Positions 35,335 to 44,494 of a DNA stretch of 64,000 nt are shown here, piece by piece. Made by a program: the position numbers and the translations under genes. Origin of the DNA: Nitrospirota bacterium (GTDB taxonomy: Bacteria > Nitrospinota_A > UBA7883); assembly GCA_024275315.1 (NCBI GenBank), contig JAJRZK010000033.1:20237-84236 (forward strand), read 5' to 3'. Under the pieces are notes generated by a model that was not told where the DNA came from, did no database searches, and was given only the letters and a program-made list of their open reading frames with translations. How positions within the stretch are numbered: position 1 is the stretch's first letter; every line of letters starts with the position of its first letter.

Positions 35335-35497
35335 CCTGTCAAATCCCCTTTATAGTTACTGTTTAACGTTCGTAATATTCATTATACCTGTCGCGAGTCA
35401 TCCAGAAATCCCTGATACTCTGATTTCCCGGGAAACCAGAATAATCAATCCCAAAGATGGTGACAATCTGGCAACAGACCCACCAGCGCCAATGGGA

Positions 35498-36400
35498 TCA
35501 ACCAAGCATGCCAGCCCCACCATCAGTCGACTCGGAGTGCGTGCTGATCCGTAGCATAAGCCGCTCAATGATTTCCACCGAAATATCAAAACCTAACTTG
35601 TTGACCAATATAGCCCCGCGTGAATTGAGAAAGCCCCTAATGTGAAGCGCGCGCTCTCCGGCATACGGCACAACCCCGAGCATTCTTACCAGAGCGTCAG
35701 CGTAATGTATCATGGTAGACAGGGAGGTAAAACCCTGGTCACGCCAAGGTTGGTGATGGTACAGAGTGGAGGAAATCAACTTTGGAGGAAATTTCCATTT
35801 TTTCAGGGCCAGCGCTCCTATCTCGCTGTGGGACGCTCCCAGAATTTTTTTCTCCAACGCAGACACATCACCCCCATTCGAATCGATTTGCGCCAGCAGG
35901 ATCTTGTATTCCTCCTGCATGTACCGGATTATGATAATCGAACCCAGATCATGGATCAGCCCCGCAAGGAAAAGAGAGGCAATATCCGGGTCTCCGAGCT
36001 GGTCGCCAAGCAACCTGGCGACAAACCCCGTTAGCGTTGAATGTTTCCATAATTGTTTCAGTTGTTTATCCACAACCCTGGAACCGGAGAAATGGTTGCT
36101 TAAAATGGCGGACGCCAAAGCTACGCTCTTTATCTCGCGGAACCCGAGCAACGCCACCGCGTGGTCTATGTTGGATACTTCACCCAAAAATCCGTAGAAA
36201 GGAGAGTTGGCTACTTTCAACAGTTGTGAGGCTATTGCGGGGTCCTCGTTGATGACACTCACAATCTCCTGTACGGTGGTGTTTTCATTATCCGCCAGGC
36301 GGGATATCTTAAGGGCCGCTTCGGGAATGGTAGGCAACGATTCAATCGACTGGATGATCTTCTGTAGCTTGGGGTTTCTGATAGCTGACACCTCTTTCAT
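35498..36400 (-). CDS. HDOD-domain signalling protein
   Basis: The protein has 300 residues. The HDOD core (about 15-215) contains LPTIPEAALKISRLADNENTTVQEIVSVINEDPAIASQLLKVANSPFYG and the HD-like LAGLIHDLGSIII, typical of the HDOD family: catalytically inactive relatives of HD-GYP that serve as scaffolds in motility and c-di-GMP signalling. The start overlaps the end of the MinD-like gene by 4 bases. It is clearly paralogous to the HDOD protein at 40.4-41.3 kb, including the shared LLKVANSPFYGFLG and LGASHSEIGALAL / FGASHSETGALVL segments. Confidence 0.88.
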   Translation of the reverse strand: MKEVSAIRNPKLQKIIQSIESLPTIPEAALKISRLADNENTTVQEIVSVINEDPAIASQLLKVANSPFYGFLGEVSNIDHAVALLGFREIKSVALASAILSNHFSGSRVVDKQLKQLWKHSTLTGFVARLLGDQLGDPDIASLFLAGLIHDLGSIIIIRYMQEEYKILLAQIDSNGGDVSALEKKILGASHSEIGALALKKWKFPPKLISSTLYHHQPWRDQGFTSLSTMIHYADALVRMLGVVPYAGERALHIRGFLNSRGAILVNKLGFDISVEIIERLMLRISTHSESTDGGAGMLG

Positions 36401-37557
36401 TTGCCGTTCTTGTCAAGATACGCTTCAAAATCAAGAAACACGGTCTCCACCCTGCGGCTGGATGGCTCGTCCTTTTTATCGCTGGATTTATCGCCGGCGG
36501 TTTCAATGGTCGAGCTGTTTTTCCCGTTGGACAGGTCCTGTATTTTCTCCATGAATATCTCGGTCATTTTCATGTTTTTTTCAAAAGCCGCAAGCACCGC
36601 GCGTTGCGTCTCGAGGATGGTTTTCATTATAGCGTTATCAAACCCCTCGCCCGTAGAGGGTGGCGGAGCGGCGCCTTTAGCGGATGACCCGGCTACGCTG
36701 GTCTGGCTATGCTTGGCAAGCTTTGTGTTCACTTTGTCCACAATGTTCACCAAAGCAGGGTCGTTGGCCAGCCGCACCACATTTCTCAGGTAATCGGACG
36801 GGTCGGACGGCTGCGACCCGTCTGAAAGACTCATCAATTTCTTCGCCACCTTGCGCACACTGGCGCTTGCCGCCGAATCGGGGGCAGATTTGACAAAAGG
36901 TTTCTGGTTGATAACGGCGTCGGTGACTACTTTGTCATACCCTATCGGTGGGAGTTGTGAAACGTCCACGGCAAGAAACTTCCGGGCGGTCGCGCTGATT
37001 TTCATAAAACTCTTTTGCGCCATTGTCTGTGATTTGAACATATTCGGAAGCGCCAGGATTTTCCCGTTGTACCTGTTATTGGCCAGAATTTTTATCATCG
37101 CAAAACCATCCGTCAGCGACGTGGGTTCCGGACTGAATATGACCACCACCATTTCAGCCGCCATCGCATAAGCGATGTTAGCCGCGGCGATGCCTGCGGA
37201 GGTGTCCACGACAAGGTAGTCGCGCTCGTCAAGCTTTCTGAAGTGTTCGATGACCGCACCGTATCTGGATTCGTCAACTGTCGTAAGCTCCTGGATACCG
37301 GACCCGCCCGGAATAATCTTCACGTCGGAAGGACCGTCGAACATCACTTCATCGAGACTCTTGCCGTTATGGAGCATGTCGTAAAAGGTAAGCTGGGGCT
37401 GAAAACCAAGAAGGATGTTTATGTTGGCAAGCCCCAGGTCCGCGTCGAGCAGGCAGACTTTCGCGCCAAGTTCGCTCAACGCCAGCGACAAGTTCAAGGA
37501 GACACAGGTTTTGCCGACGCCTCCTTTGCCGCTGGCTATGGCTATGATCCTTTTCAT
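36397..37557 (-). CDS. MinD/FlhG-like ATPase
   Basis: The 386 residues carry the deviant Walker A of ParA/MinD ATPases (IAIASGKGGVGKTCVSLNLSLAL), LLDADLGLANINILLGF typical of FlhG/MinD2, and DYLVVDTSAGIA. Residues about 260-386 are an extra C-terminal region with a predicted helix (ETQRAVLAAFEKNMKMTEIFMEKI) in place of the standard membrane-binding tail. Such ATPases position flagella, pili or secretion systems. It is coupled by 4-base overlaps to the GspE-like gene upstream and the HDOD gene downstream, so it probably places the machine driven by that ATPase. Confidence 0.88.
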   Translation of the reverse strand: MKRIIAIASGKGGVGKTCVSLNLSLALSELGAKVCLLDADLGLANINILLGFQPQLTFYDMLHNGKSLDEVMFDGPSDVKIIPGGSGIQELTTVDESRYGAVIEHFRKLDERDYLVVDTSAGIAAANIAYAMAAEMVVVIFSPEPTSLTDGFAMIKILANNRYNGKILALPNMFKSQTMAQKSFMKISATARKFLAVDVSQLPPIGYDKVVTDAVINQKPFVKSAPDSAASASVRKVAKKLMSLSDGSQPSDPSDYLRNVVRLANDPALVNIVDKVNTKLAKHSQTSVAGSSAKGAAPPPSTGEGFDNAIMKTILETQRAVLAAFEKNMKMTEIFMEKIQDLSNGKNSSTIETAGDKSSDKKDEPSSRRVETVFLDFEAYLDKNGK

Positions 37558-40193
37558 TGCTGTCGCGCCGTCCGGTAAGAGCTTTCCACCATTATTGTCA
37601 CATCCTTGCCATCGTTTATCAGGCTTACCCGATATTCGCTAAGCCCGTTTGAGCCGCCGACACTTTCCAGTTTTTCATTAAAAAACCGGAAAAAATCGGT
37701 TTCGTTAATATGGTCCGTCTGCTGTTTCAGCTTTTTCCTTAAATTCTTGTAATTATTGAACAGCTCGTGCACTCTCTGTTTTGAAAACCCCTGACGGGAT
37801 TTGGTGATCAGCATCTGATACTCCAAAACCGACCCTGCGGGCAACTCAAACCTGGGAAACTGATCGTGCAACTTGCCATATTCATACCTGAACCGCTGTA
37901 TGGTGTCGGGCGGTATGACCCTGCCAAGCTCGGACAGCGTGGTTTTATCAAGTTTCGTAAGACCGTCATCAAGAATGAATTTCATCCCTTCGCTTTTTGC
38001 GGCTTCATAAATCTGGCTGTCATCCGCCCCGTCGAGGATGGCTTTTACCACGCCCCGCTCCATTGTCAACAGCTCGGAAATCGAAATCCTGCCGACGAGA
38101 CCGATGCTGTTGCACTCCTGGCATCCATCACCCTTGAAAAACTTGAGGTGCACCGGCTCTTCCGGAAAGATCAGGTTCCATTCGGAGGAATCTGGCATAT
38201 ACGGACGTTTGCAGGCGGGGCATAGGGCTCTTACAAGCCTCTGGGCGATGACACCTTTGAGAGCGGAGGCTATCTGCAGGCTGGAAAGGCCGAAATCGCG
38301 AAGCCTGCTTATGGCGCCGATTGCGTCATTCGTGTGCATCGAGGTCAGCACCAGATGGCCCGTCAAGGCCGCTTCGATGGCTATCTCCGCCGTTTCGGCG
38401 TCCCGGATTTCACCAAGCATTATTATGTCCGGGTCGCATCTCAGAAAAGACTTCAACAGCTTTGCAAAAGTAAGCCCGATTTTCGCCTCCGCTTGGGTCT
38501 GCATCAGGCCGGTCACCTTGAATTCCACCGGGTCTTCGGCCGTTATTATCTTTATCCCGGCATGGTTGAGGTAATGAAGGGCGGCGTATAATGTAGAGGT
38601 TTTGCCAGAGCCGGTTGGGCCTGTGACCAGGATCATGCCTGATGGACTCTTGAGCGTGTTTACAAACTTGCTTAGCATGTCCAGCGAATGGGACAACTGG
38701 TCCAGGCGGACATTCGCCTTTCGCGAGTCCAGGATTATAATTACGACGTTTTCCCCAAACGCGCCGCGACAAATGGCGACACGAAAGTCCAGGGTCACCT
38801 TGCCCTGGGTCTCTTTGTCGAACATCGAAAGCCTGAAAGACCCATCCTGAGGCAGTCTGCGCTCGGCTATGTCCAGGTCGGACATAATTTTTATGCGAGA
38901 GATAATAGGCATCGCCTTGACCTGGAGCCTTTTGCGGATCGAAGAATCTTTGAGCTCGCGTAATATGCCGTCTATCCTGTACCGGATATGGATTCCGGCC
39001 ATGTCGTTTTCTATATGAATGTCAGAGGCTTTTGCCTTGATCCCGTATGAAATAATCAGGTTGACCAGTTTTTCAGCTTCGTTATCCTTGTCCGCAACCA
39101 CATAAGCCGAATCCTTTTCACGCTTGTCGCCTTTTTCCATGGACAAGTCAAGCGATTCATCTATCATCGTCCCTATATCCTCTTCCACATCATCCCAATT
39201 CGGGTTTTCCCCGTATATCTCCCGATATATTCGCTCGAGGTCCTTTTCGCGAACCAGCGCCAGGGATATGTTGAAGTTGATGATCGATTCGAATCCATCC
39301 AGCCGTTCTATGTCATTAGGGTCGGATAAAGCCAGCTTGAGTGTTTTCTGCTCCAGGCTGAGCGGAACAGCCCGGTATCGCAAGGCCTCCTTGGCGCTGA
39401 TAATCTTCGTTAATTTGTTCGTCTCCAGAGTTTTTAACTTGGCGTCATCTATCTCTAGGTATTCCATGGCGTGCTGACGCGCCATTACATGGTAAAAATC
39501 GCTGTCGGACACTATGTCCTCTCCGACCAACGTCTGTCCCAGCGGCGTGTCGGAGAACTTCTGTTTCTCCAAGGCCAGATCCAGCTGCTCGTCAGAAATC
39601 AACCCGGCTTCTACCATCATCTCCCCTATGGGGCGGCGCTTTTTATGTTGTTTCAGTATTCGATGCAGTTTCTGGATTGTTATCGCCCCTTGTAGCACAA
39701 GAATCTCCCCAATCGTACGTGGAAGTGAATTTTCCAGGATTATTTCACGCAGTTTTCCGCTCGAAACAAGCCCTTCCTCGACCAGGATTGTCTGGAACGA
39801 GGGCACGGAGAGTTGTTGCTTTAAATATTCGTAGAGCTGGCTTTTGTCGATCAATTTCAGCTTTAACAAAACCTCGCCCAGAAATTGGTGGTCGCTTTTT
39901 TTATCGAGGGCTGATTTAAGCTCCTGCTCGGTAATAATCCCGTCCACGACTAAAGAATCGCCAAGCCGCTGATTGATCTTGTATTTTTTTTCTATTTCAT
40001 TCAACTGTTTCTTGTCGACAACGCCGTTTTCAACCAGGTATGTGGATAGGTTGAACTTCTTGATTTTTTCCTTGTCCAGCAATTGCTCTTTAAGCGCTGA
40101 TTCAAGCTGCATAACCGAAATCTGACCTTCGGACACAAGAATATCACCAAACAAACGCGAACCGTGTTTGCCTCTTGGTGTATGAGGAATCAT
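37554..40193 (-). CDS. GspE/PilB-family secretion or pilus ATPase with eight N-terminal MshEN-like repeats
   Basis: The product has 879 residues. The N-terminus (about 13-240) holds eight copies of a 25-residue motif of the type RLGDxLVxxGxIxxxxLxxAL, about 28 residues apart, e.g. RLGDSLVVDGIITEQELKSAL. MshE, by comparison, binds c-di-GMP with a pair of such motifs. The ATPase domain has Walker A GPTGSGKTST (about 528), Walker B IIMLGEIRDAETAEIA and a four-cysteine zinc site (CPACKRP, CQECN). A C-terminal extension of about 120 residues (LPAGSVLEYQMLITKSRQ) is unfamiliar. No pilin or PilC gene is in the window. It heads the MinD-HDOD operon. Confidence 0.92.
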   Translation of the reverse strand: MIPHTPRGKHGSRLFGDILVSEGQISVMQLESALKEQLLDKEKIKKFNLSTYLVENGVVDKKQLNEIEKKYKINQRLGDSLVVDGIITEQELKSALDKKSDHQFLGEVLLKLKLIDKSQLYEYLKQQLSVPSFQTILVEEGLVSSGKLREIILENSLPRTIGEILVLQGAITIQKLHRILKQHKKRRPIGEMMVEAGLISDEQLDLALEKQKFSDTPLGQTLVGEDIVSDSDFYHVMARQHAMEYLEIDDAKLKTLETNKLTKIISAKEALRYRAVPLSLEQKTLKLALSDPNDIERLDGFESIINFNISLALVREKDLERIYREIYGENPNWDDVEEDIGTMIDESLDLSMEKGDKREKDSAYVVADKDNEAEKLVNLIISYGIKAKASDIHIENDMAGIHIRYRIDGILRELKDSSIRKRLQVKAMPIISRIKIMSDLDIAERRLPQDGSFRLSMFDKETQGKVTLDFRVAICRGAFGENVVIIILDSRKANVRLDQLSHSLDMLSKFVNTLKSPSGMILVTGPTGSGKTSTLYAALHYLNHAGIKIITAEDPVEFKVTGLMQTQAEAKIGLTFAKLLKSFLRCDPDIIMLGEIRDAETAEIAIEAALTGHLVLTSMHTNDAIGAISRLRDFGLSSLQIASALKGVIAQRLVRALCPACKRPYMPDSSEWNLIFPEEPVHLKFFKGDGCQECNSIGLVGRISISELLTMERGVVKAILDGADDSQIYEAAKSEGMKFILDDGLTKLDKTTLSELGRVIPPDTIQRFRYEYGKLHDQFPRFELPAGSVLEYQMLITKSRQGFSKQRVHELFNNYKNLRKKLKQQTDHINETDFFRFFNEKLESVGGSNGLSEYRVSLINDGKDVTIMVESSYRTARQQ

Positions 40194-40244
40194 GCCCCCT
40201 GACCCTGGCTGTTTTAGCTATGTTGTTATTTTACCGAACCTTTC

Positions 40245-40273
40245 CGTATATTTGTTAAAATAATTGGTGTCAT
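40245..40273 (-). promoter_or_regulatory. Possible promoter of the GspE-MinD-HDOD operon
   Basis: On the minus strand ATGACA (40273-40268) is 17 bp from TATACG (40250-40245). It matches 5 of 6 and 4 of 6 consensus bases and lies about 50 bp before the GspE-like start. The 212-bp intergenic region also serves the divergent HDOD gene and holds no other gene. Confidence 0.4.
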
Positions 40274-40405
40274 GGGTCTTTGGCGCTCACGACGCGGGGG
40301 GAGCGCCGGACTCCAGGTATTTCTTGGAAACAGTCCGGCCTGATGTAGTATGATGAAATCGACGTGGCACTGGGATATCGTATTGTTATGTTTTGATGAA
40401 GGGAT

Positions 40406-41296
40406 ATGGCCGAAGTGATAACCTGCCCGGCTAACATCGTCGACGCTGTCAATTCTCTTCCAACTCTGCCGGATACGGCTATTCGCCTTATTGAACTCGC
40501 GAAAAACGATGACTATAGCGTAGCCGAGGTGGAGAGCGTGGTCAAAAGCGACCCCGCGCTCGCCGTGAGGGTTCTTAAAGTCGCAAACTCTCCTTTCTAT
40601 GGATTCCTGGGAAGGATATCCAGTATCGAGCACGCCACCTCGCTACTTGGCATTAACGAGCTGAAAAATATTTTCGTAGCGTCCGCTATGGCGAATTATT
40701 TCGCCGACGGTTCCCAGAGAGGCTATCTTTTGATGAAGCGGGTGCGTGACCATTCGGTCAAGACCGGGCTTGTCGCCAGGATGATCGGTGAAAAGTTCAA
40801 CGAGGCGGACGTGTCCGAGTTTTTTCTGATCGGGCTTATCCACGACATCGGAATGGTAGTGTTCGCCAAGCACGCAAAGGAGGACTTTTTCAATATTGTC
40901 TCGGATGAATTTGTGGAAACCGAGGAAACTATCAGGCTGGAAAAAGAGACTTTCGGCGCGAGCCATAGTGAAACCGGGGCGCTGGTGCTGGAGAATTGGC
41001 GGTTCCCTTTTTCGATAGTATATCCTGTCCTTTATCATCACGAGCCATGGCTTGATACTAATTATCCGTTATTTTCCATGATCATGCATTTTGCGGATTT
41101 TTTAAGCCACCTGACCGAGGATGATCCGAAATCACAGAAGCAACGGATGCAAATCAAACGGTTTTTAGGCACAAAAGGGGCAAAGATGATATCCGACTCC
41201 GGTTTTGATCTGACGTTCGACAGCATCATTGATCTGAGGGGACGAATCGACAGGTTGCTGGTCGAGGCGGGGGATGTGGTCAGCCTGTTCGCGTGA
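40406..41296 (+). CDS. HDOD-domain signalling protein (second copy)
   Basis: The 296 residues have the HDOD core NSLPTLPDTAIRLIELAKNDDYSVAEVESVVKSDPALAVRVLKVANSPFYGFLGRISSIEHATSLLG, followed by IGLIHDIGMVVFAKH and the FGASHSETGALVL helix. It is a paralogue of the HDOD protein at the other end of the divergent operon, so the GspE/MinD genes are bracketed by two copies. The C-terminal 80 residues (FADFLSHLTEDDPKSQKQRMQIKRFLG) are alike in both. It has no catalytic HD-GYP motif and probably acts as a scaffold. Confidence 0.88.
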   Translation: MAEVITCPANIVDAVNSLPTLPDTAIRLIELAKNDDYSVAEVESVVKSDPALAVRVLKVANSPFYGFLGRISSIEHATSLLGINELKNIFVASAMANYFADGSQRGYLLMKRVRDHSVKTGLVARMIGEKFNEADVSEFFLIGLIHDIGMVVFAKHAKEDFFNIVSDEFVETEETIRLEKETFGASHSETGALVLENWRFPFSIVYPVLYHHEPWLDTNYPLFSMIMHFADFLSHLTEDDPKSQKQRMQIKRFLGTKGAKMISDSGFDLTFDSIIDLRGRIDRLLVEAGDVVSLFA

Positions 41297-41398
41297 TATC
41301 CATTCGTCACTTCCCGTATTGTGGCTTGGACGGCTCGCAGGACGCGGGTATAATAAAAGTGTGACGTCAACCGATTTTCTGGATTAGGTGCTTTTAGT

Positions 41399-41854
41399 AT
41401 GTCTACAGCAAAACAGATTATGACCCGTGACCCTTTCACCGTAACTCCGGAAACATCCGTGCGCGACCTGGCCAACGCTCTGACGGAAAAAAACTATAGC
41501 GGCGCTCCCGTTCTTGGGCCCGATGGCGAGCTTGTGGGCATTGTCACATCCAGCGACCTAATTTTCCAGCGCAAAAACCTGCATTTGCCAACGGTTTTTA
41601 CGATATTCGATTCCGTAATAACTCTTGGCGCAACCCACGAACTCGACGAGCAGGTTTCCAAAATGCTCGGCTCGACTGTGGCGGATATCATGAGCACCAC
41701 CCTTATTACCGTAAACGAGGAGGCGTCCCTGGAGGATATAGCCACGATAATGAGCGAAAAGGGAAAGCATCTGATCCCGGTGTTGCGGGACGATAGACTC
41801 GTAGGTGTCATTGACAGGTCCGATCTGGTCAGGGCCATAGTAAAAGACGGCTAG
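41399..41854 (+). CDS. Tandem CBS-domain protein
   Basis: The 151 residues hold two CBS units: about 1-65 (AKQIMTRDPFTVTPETSVRDLANALTEKNYSGAPVLGPDGELVGIVTSSDLI) and about 90-150 (VADIMSTTLITVNEEASLEDIATIMSEKGKHLIPVLRDDRLVGVIDRSDLVRAIV). The pair forms one Bateman module that usually binds adenine nucleotides or S-adenosylmethionine. There is no attached enzyme, so this is a free-standing sensor with an unknown target. Confidence 0.92.
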   Translation: MSTAKQIMTRDPFTVTPETSVRDLANALTEKNYSGAPVLGPDGELVGIVTSSDLIFQRKNLHLPTVFTIFDSVITLGATHELDEQVSKMLGSTVADIMSTTLITVNEEASLEDIATIMSEKGKHLIPVLRDDRLVGVIDRSDLVRAIVKDG

Positions 41855-41933
41855 TCTTTCGATCACACCCGCTCGCCGGTCTCTACACGGCCCGGTTACG
41901 CTCCGTCTCCACGCTTTCTCATATTCGCGATGA

Positions 41934-42512
41934 TTATCCCCCGTAGTAAAGGGCGGATATGATATGAGCGACCAGGATAACCGCCAGAATCAGGGACAGA
42001 ACCCTGTGCACCGTCCGCCACATGATCATGGCGCCATCGGTGGCGGCGGCTACGACGATGATATCCTCCACCTTGTCAGGCGACAACCCGGACTGAGTCA
42101 ACTCTCCCCGCAAGACCGCAAGCTTGTTTTTGACACTTCTGAAAACAAATCGCCCCACGAAACCGCTAAAAAGCGTTAGAAACATGAATGCGATGGTGGC
42201 CAGGGGCAAGGTCGCTCCCAGACCGGCGCCGGCGTGTGCGATGATAAAAACAACTGATAAGGCGGAAAACCATTGGTGCACATGGAGCCATTCGCTTTGC
42301 ATCCAGGGAAGGTCTCTCCAGCTTTTCTTTATCATGTATCCTGCCAGGGACAATGCCACCAGCAACATTCCGACGCTTCCGAAGGCGTGGCGCAACAACG
42401 CCGGAAGCTGCCTGTGTTGATCCGTCATCTGGTCGATAACGATTTCTGTTCCGGCGACCAGTATAAGGATAATCGCTATCAGTGCCGTCATTAACGTCAG
42501 CTTTGTGTACAA
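41934..42512 (-). CDS. Cytochrome b-like four-helix membrane protein
   Basis: The protein has 192 residues. The TTG start is supported by AGGGA 8 bases upstream. Four hydrophobic helices carry candidate heme-ligand histidines: LLRHAFGSVGMLLVAL, WLHVHQWFSALSVVFIIAHAG and VHRVLSLILAVILVAHIISAL. This fits a small di-heme cytochrome b of the type that links quinones to periplasmic cytochromes. It lies 51 bp after the multiheme cytochrome c gene on the same strand, suggesting the two form an electron-transfer module. Confidence 0.7.
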   Translation of the reverse strand: MYTKLTLMTALIAIILILVAGTEIVIDQMTDQHRQLPALLRHAFGSVGMLLVALSLAGYMIKKSWRDLPWMQSEWLHVHQWFSALSVVFIIAHAGAGLGATLPLATIAFMFLTLFSGFVGRFVFRSVKNKLAVLRGELTQSGLSPDKVEDIIVVAAATDGAMIMWRTVHRVLSLILAVILVAHIISALYYGG

Positions 42513-42563
42513 TTGCGCGTTCCCTGTTATTGATATTTATTTTTCTGGCGGATTTGACCTTTT

Positions 42564-43538
42564 TTAAACGCCAGATTCGCCCCTATTTTTCCTCAGCCAT
42601 TTTTTGAACAATTTCATCAAGTTCCTGATGTTGTCCGATAATCCTTTTTTCACCTTTCTACCGAACGGATGGCATTTTTTGCATTTGTAAGCGTCTTTTA
42701 CACCCATCTCAAGATGCTTGATCTCGATTTGCCCGGCGTCGTGCTCATGACAGTTCAAATAACAATCATAACTGTCCAGAGTTTCCGGATGGCAGGTCAG
42801 ACAAGTGTTGTTGGACCGTTTCGATCCGTGCCATTTAGGGAAATCATGGTCATAATTGGCCGGTTTCCACCCTGAGGAGCTATGACATTCGACACAATCC
42901 TTTTTCGTTTTAAGGTGGTTGGCGCGAGCGGGATGACACTCCAGGCAACCTTCGCTTATTTTGATTTTCGAATGGTCGTATTTATCAGAATACCACTTGG
43001 TATAGCTGTGGCACGTTCTGCACCTGGCCCGTGATTTGAAGTGGGTAGGGGGAAGGTGATGGCAATCCAGACAACTGTCCCCTCTGGCCACCGGAGCGTG
43101 ATCAAACCTGGCCGGTTTCCAGTTATGCATGATATGGCAATTTTTACAATCGTCATCACCTGATGACGCGTGAAAATGGCCAAGCTGATGGCATCGCAGG
43201 CAATTGGCGTCTTTGCGGATATTTTCATGAACCGTGGTCTTTGTAATCTCCCCCTTCACTCCCGCGTGCTCCAGGTGGCAATCCAGACACCCTTCTTTTT
43301 TCAAATGTTGCCTGATCAACCCTTTGCGGTTGGTCCAAAAGATCGCGTCATGGCATTTGGCGGAGGCGCAAGTGGCCCATCCCGGTTTGGTAAAGGGATT
43401 GTGGCACGCGGTGCAGTTCTTTATTTCGAGGTGTTTTTCGTTAAGGTACCCTGGAGAGTACATAAAAGCGGGATAGCTCCACCCGTACAGGAAAACAGCC
43501 GAAATAAGAGCAACAAATAACAATATGTATTTTTTCAT
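42564..43538 (-). CDS. Multiheme cytochrome c with up to 12 heme sites
   Basis: The 324 residues start with a signal anchor (ILLFVALISAVFLYGW), so the protein is periplasmic and may stay membrane-attached. Ten canonical CxxCH motifs begin at residues 42, 84, 113, 131, 156, 173, 198, 215, 246 and 286. There are also one CX4CH at 57-63 (CASAKCH) and one CX3CH at 259-264 (CYLNCH). The spacing suggests repeats of an NrfH- or c7-like unit. The basic C-terminus (KWLRKNRGESGV) follows the last heme. With the cytochrome b-like protein it probably carries electrons between the quinone pool and a periplasmic or external partner. Confidence 0.92.
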   Translation of the reverse strand: MKKYILLFVALISAVFLYGWSYPAFMYSPGYLNEKHLEIKNCTACHNPFTKPGWATCASAKCHDAIFWTNRKGLIRQHLKKEGCLDCHLEHAGVKGEITKTTVHENIRKDANCLRCHQLGHFHASSGDDDCKNCHIMHNWKPARFDHAPVARGDSCLDCHHLPPTHFKSRARCRTCHSYTKWYSDKYDHSKIKISEGCLECHPARANHLKTKKDCVECHSSSGWKPANYDHDFPKWHGSKRSNNTCLTCHPETLDSYDCYLNCHEHDAGQIEIKHLEMGVKDAYKCKKCHPFGRKVKKGLSDNIRNLMKLFKKWLRKNRGESGV

Positions 43539-43658
43539 TTCTGCTAATTTTAACAGCTTTTCGCCGCTCCACCACTCCGACTTTCATCAACAACTCCCTT
43601 GACCTGCGTGACAAAAGGTTTATCTTTTAAACATGGGCTAACAGACAACGGTTTAATC

Positions 43659-44474
43659 ATGATCCGAAAACCAGCCGTGGCGGGCTATTTTTATCCAGAC
43701 ACAAAGGAGGCCGTCGAATCACTCATCGACAGTTTCGACGTGGGGGAAGCCGTACGCAAGCCGGCGATCGGCGTGATCGCGCCTCATGCGGGATACAAAT
43801 ATTCGGGTCCCGTAGCCGCGAGGGTATATTCGCGGATTGAAGTCGCAGGGACCGTCGTTCTGATTGGACCAAATCACGGTTCCGGCAGGTCGCCAGATTC
43901 ACCCGATGTGGCTGTCATGTCGGAGGGTGCGTGGGATTTGCCCACCGGCAGAGCCGATATCAACCAGAACCTGGCCCGGTTGATTTTGCAGGAAGCTCCC
44001 ATGGTCACCGACGCCGGATGGGCGCACGAGCAGGAGCATTCGCTTGAAGTGCAGATCCCCTTTCTCCAGAAATTCCACAAGAAAGTTTCCATCGTGCCGA
44101 TAATAATGTCCCGCATTGACGACGCAAAACTTATGGAGCTTGCAGGGGGTGTCTATGCCGGAATTGAAAAATCGGGCAAACAGGTGACCCTGATAGCCAG
44201 CACCGATTTTTCCCATTATGTGCCAGACGAAAGGGCCAGGGAGCTAGACGCGATGGCGATCGAAAAAATAACCAGGCTCGACGCAGAAGGGCTTGTAGGC
44301 GTTGTGCGTGATCATGACATATCAATGTGTGGTGTCCAGCCCACCGCCGTGGTCATAGACGTATGCAAACGCAAAGGAGCGTCAACGGCGGAGTTGGTCA
44401 GCTATCAGACTTCCGGAGACACCGGTGGAGACTATTCCAGCGTGGTCGGGTATGGAGGATTCCTGATCAGGTGA
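43659..44474 (+). CDS. Memo-like protein (AmmeMemoRadiSam system protein B)
   Basis: The product has 271 residues from the ATG at 43659. The start MIRKPAVAGYFYPD, then GVIAPHAGYKYSGPVAARVYSRI, LIGPNHG, EHSLEVQIPFLQ and STDFSHYVPDE are diagnostic of the Memo family, which resembles LigB-type metal dioxygenases with conserved His residues. In many bacteria it pairs with an AMMECR1 protein and a radical SAM enzyme; neither is seen here. The reaction is not established. Confidence 0.92.
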   Translation: MIRKPAVAGYFYPDTKEAVESLIDSFDVGEAVRKPAIGVIAPHAGYKYSGPVAARVYSRIEVAGTVVLIGPNHGSGRSPDSPDVAVMSEGAWDLPTGRADINQNLARLILQEAPMVTDAGWAHEQEHSLEVQIPFLQKFHKKVSIVPIIMSRIDDAKLMELAGGVYAGIEKSGKQVTLIASTDFSHYVPDERARELDAMAIEKITRLDAEGLVGVVRDHDISMCGVQPTAVVIDVCKRKGASTAELVSYQTSGDTGGDYSSVVGYGGFLIR

Positions 44475-44494
44475 TATCTTCCGGAAAGCGCGCG

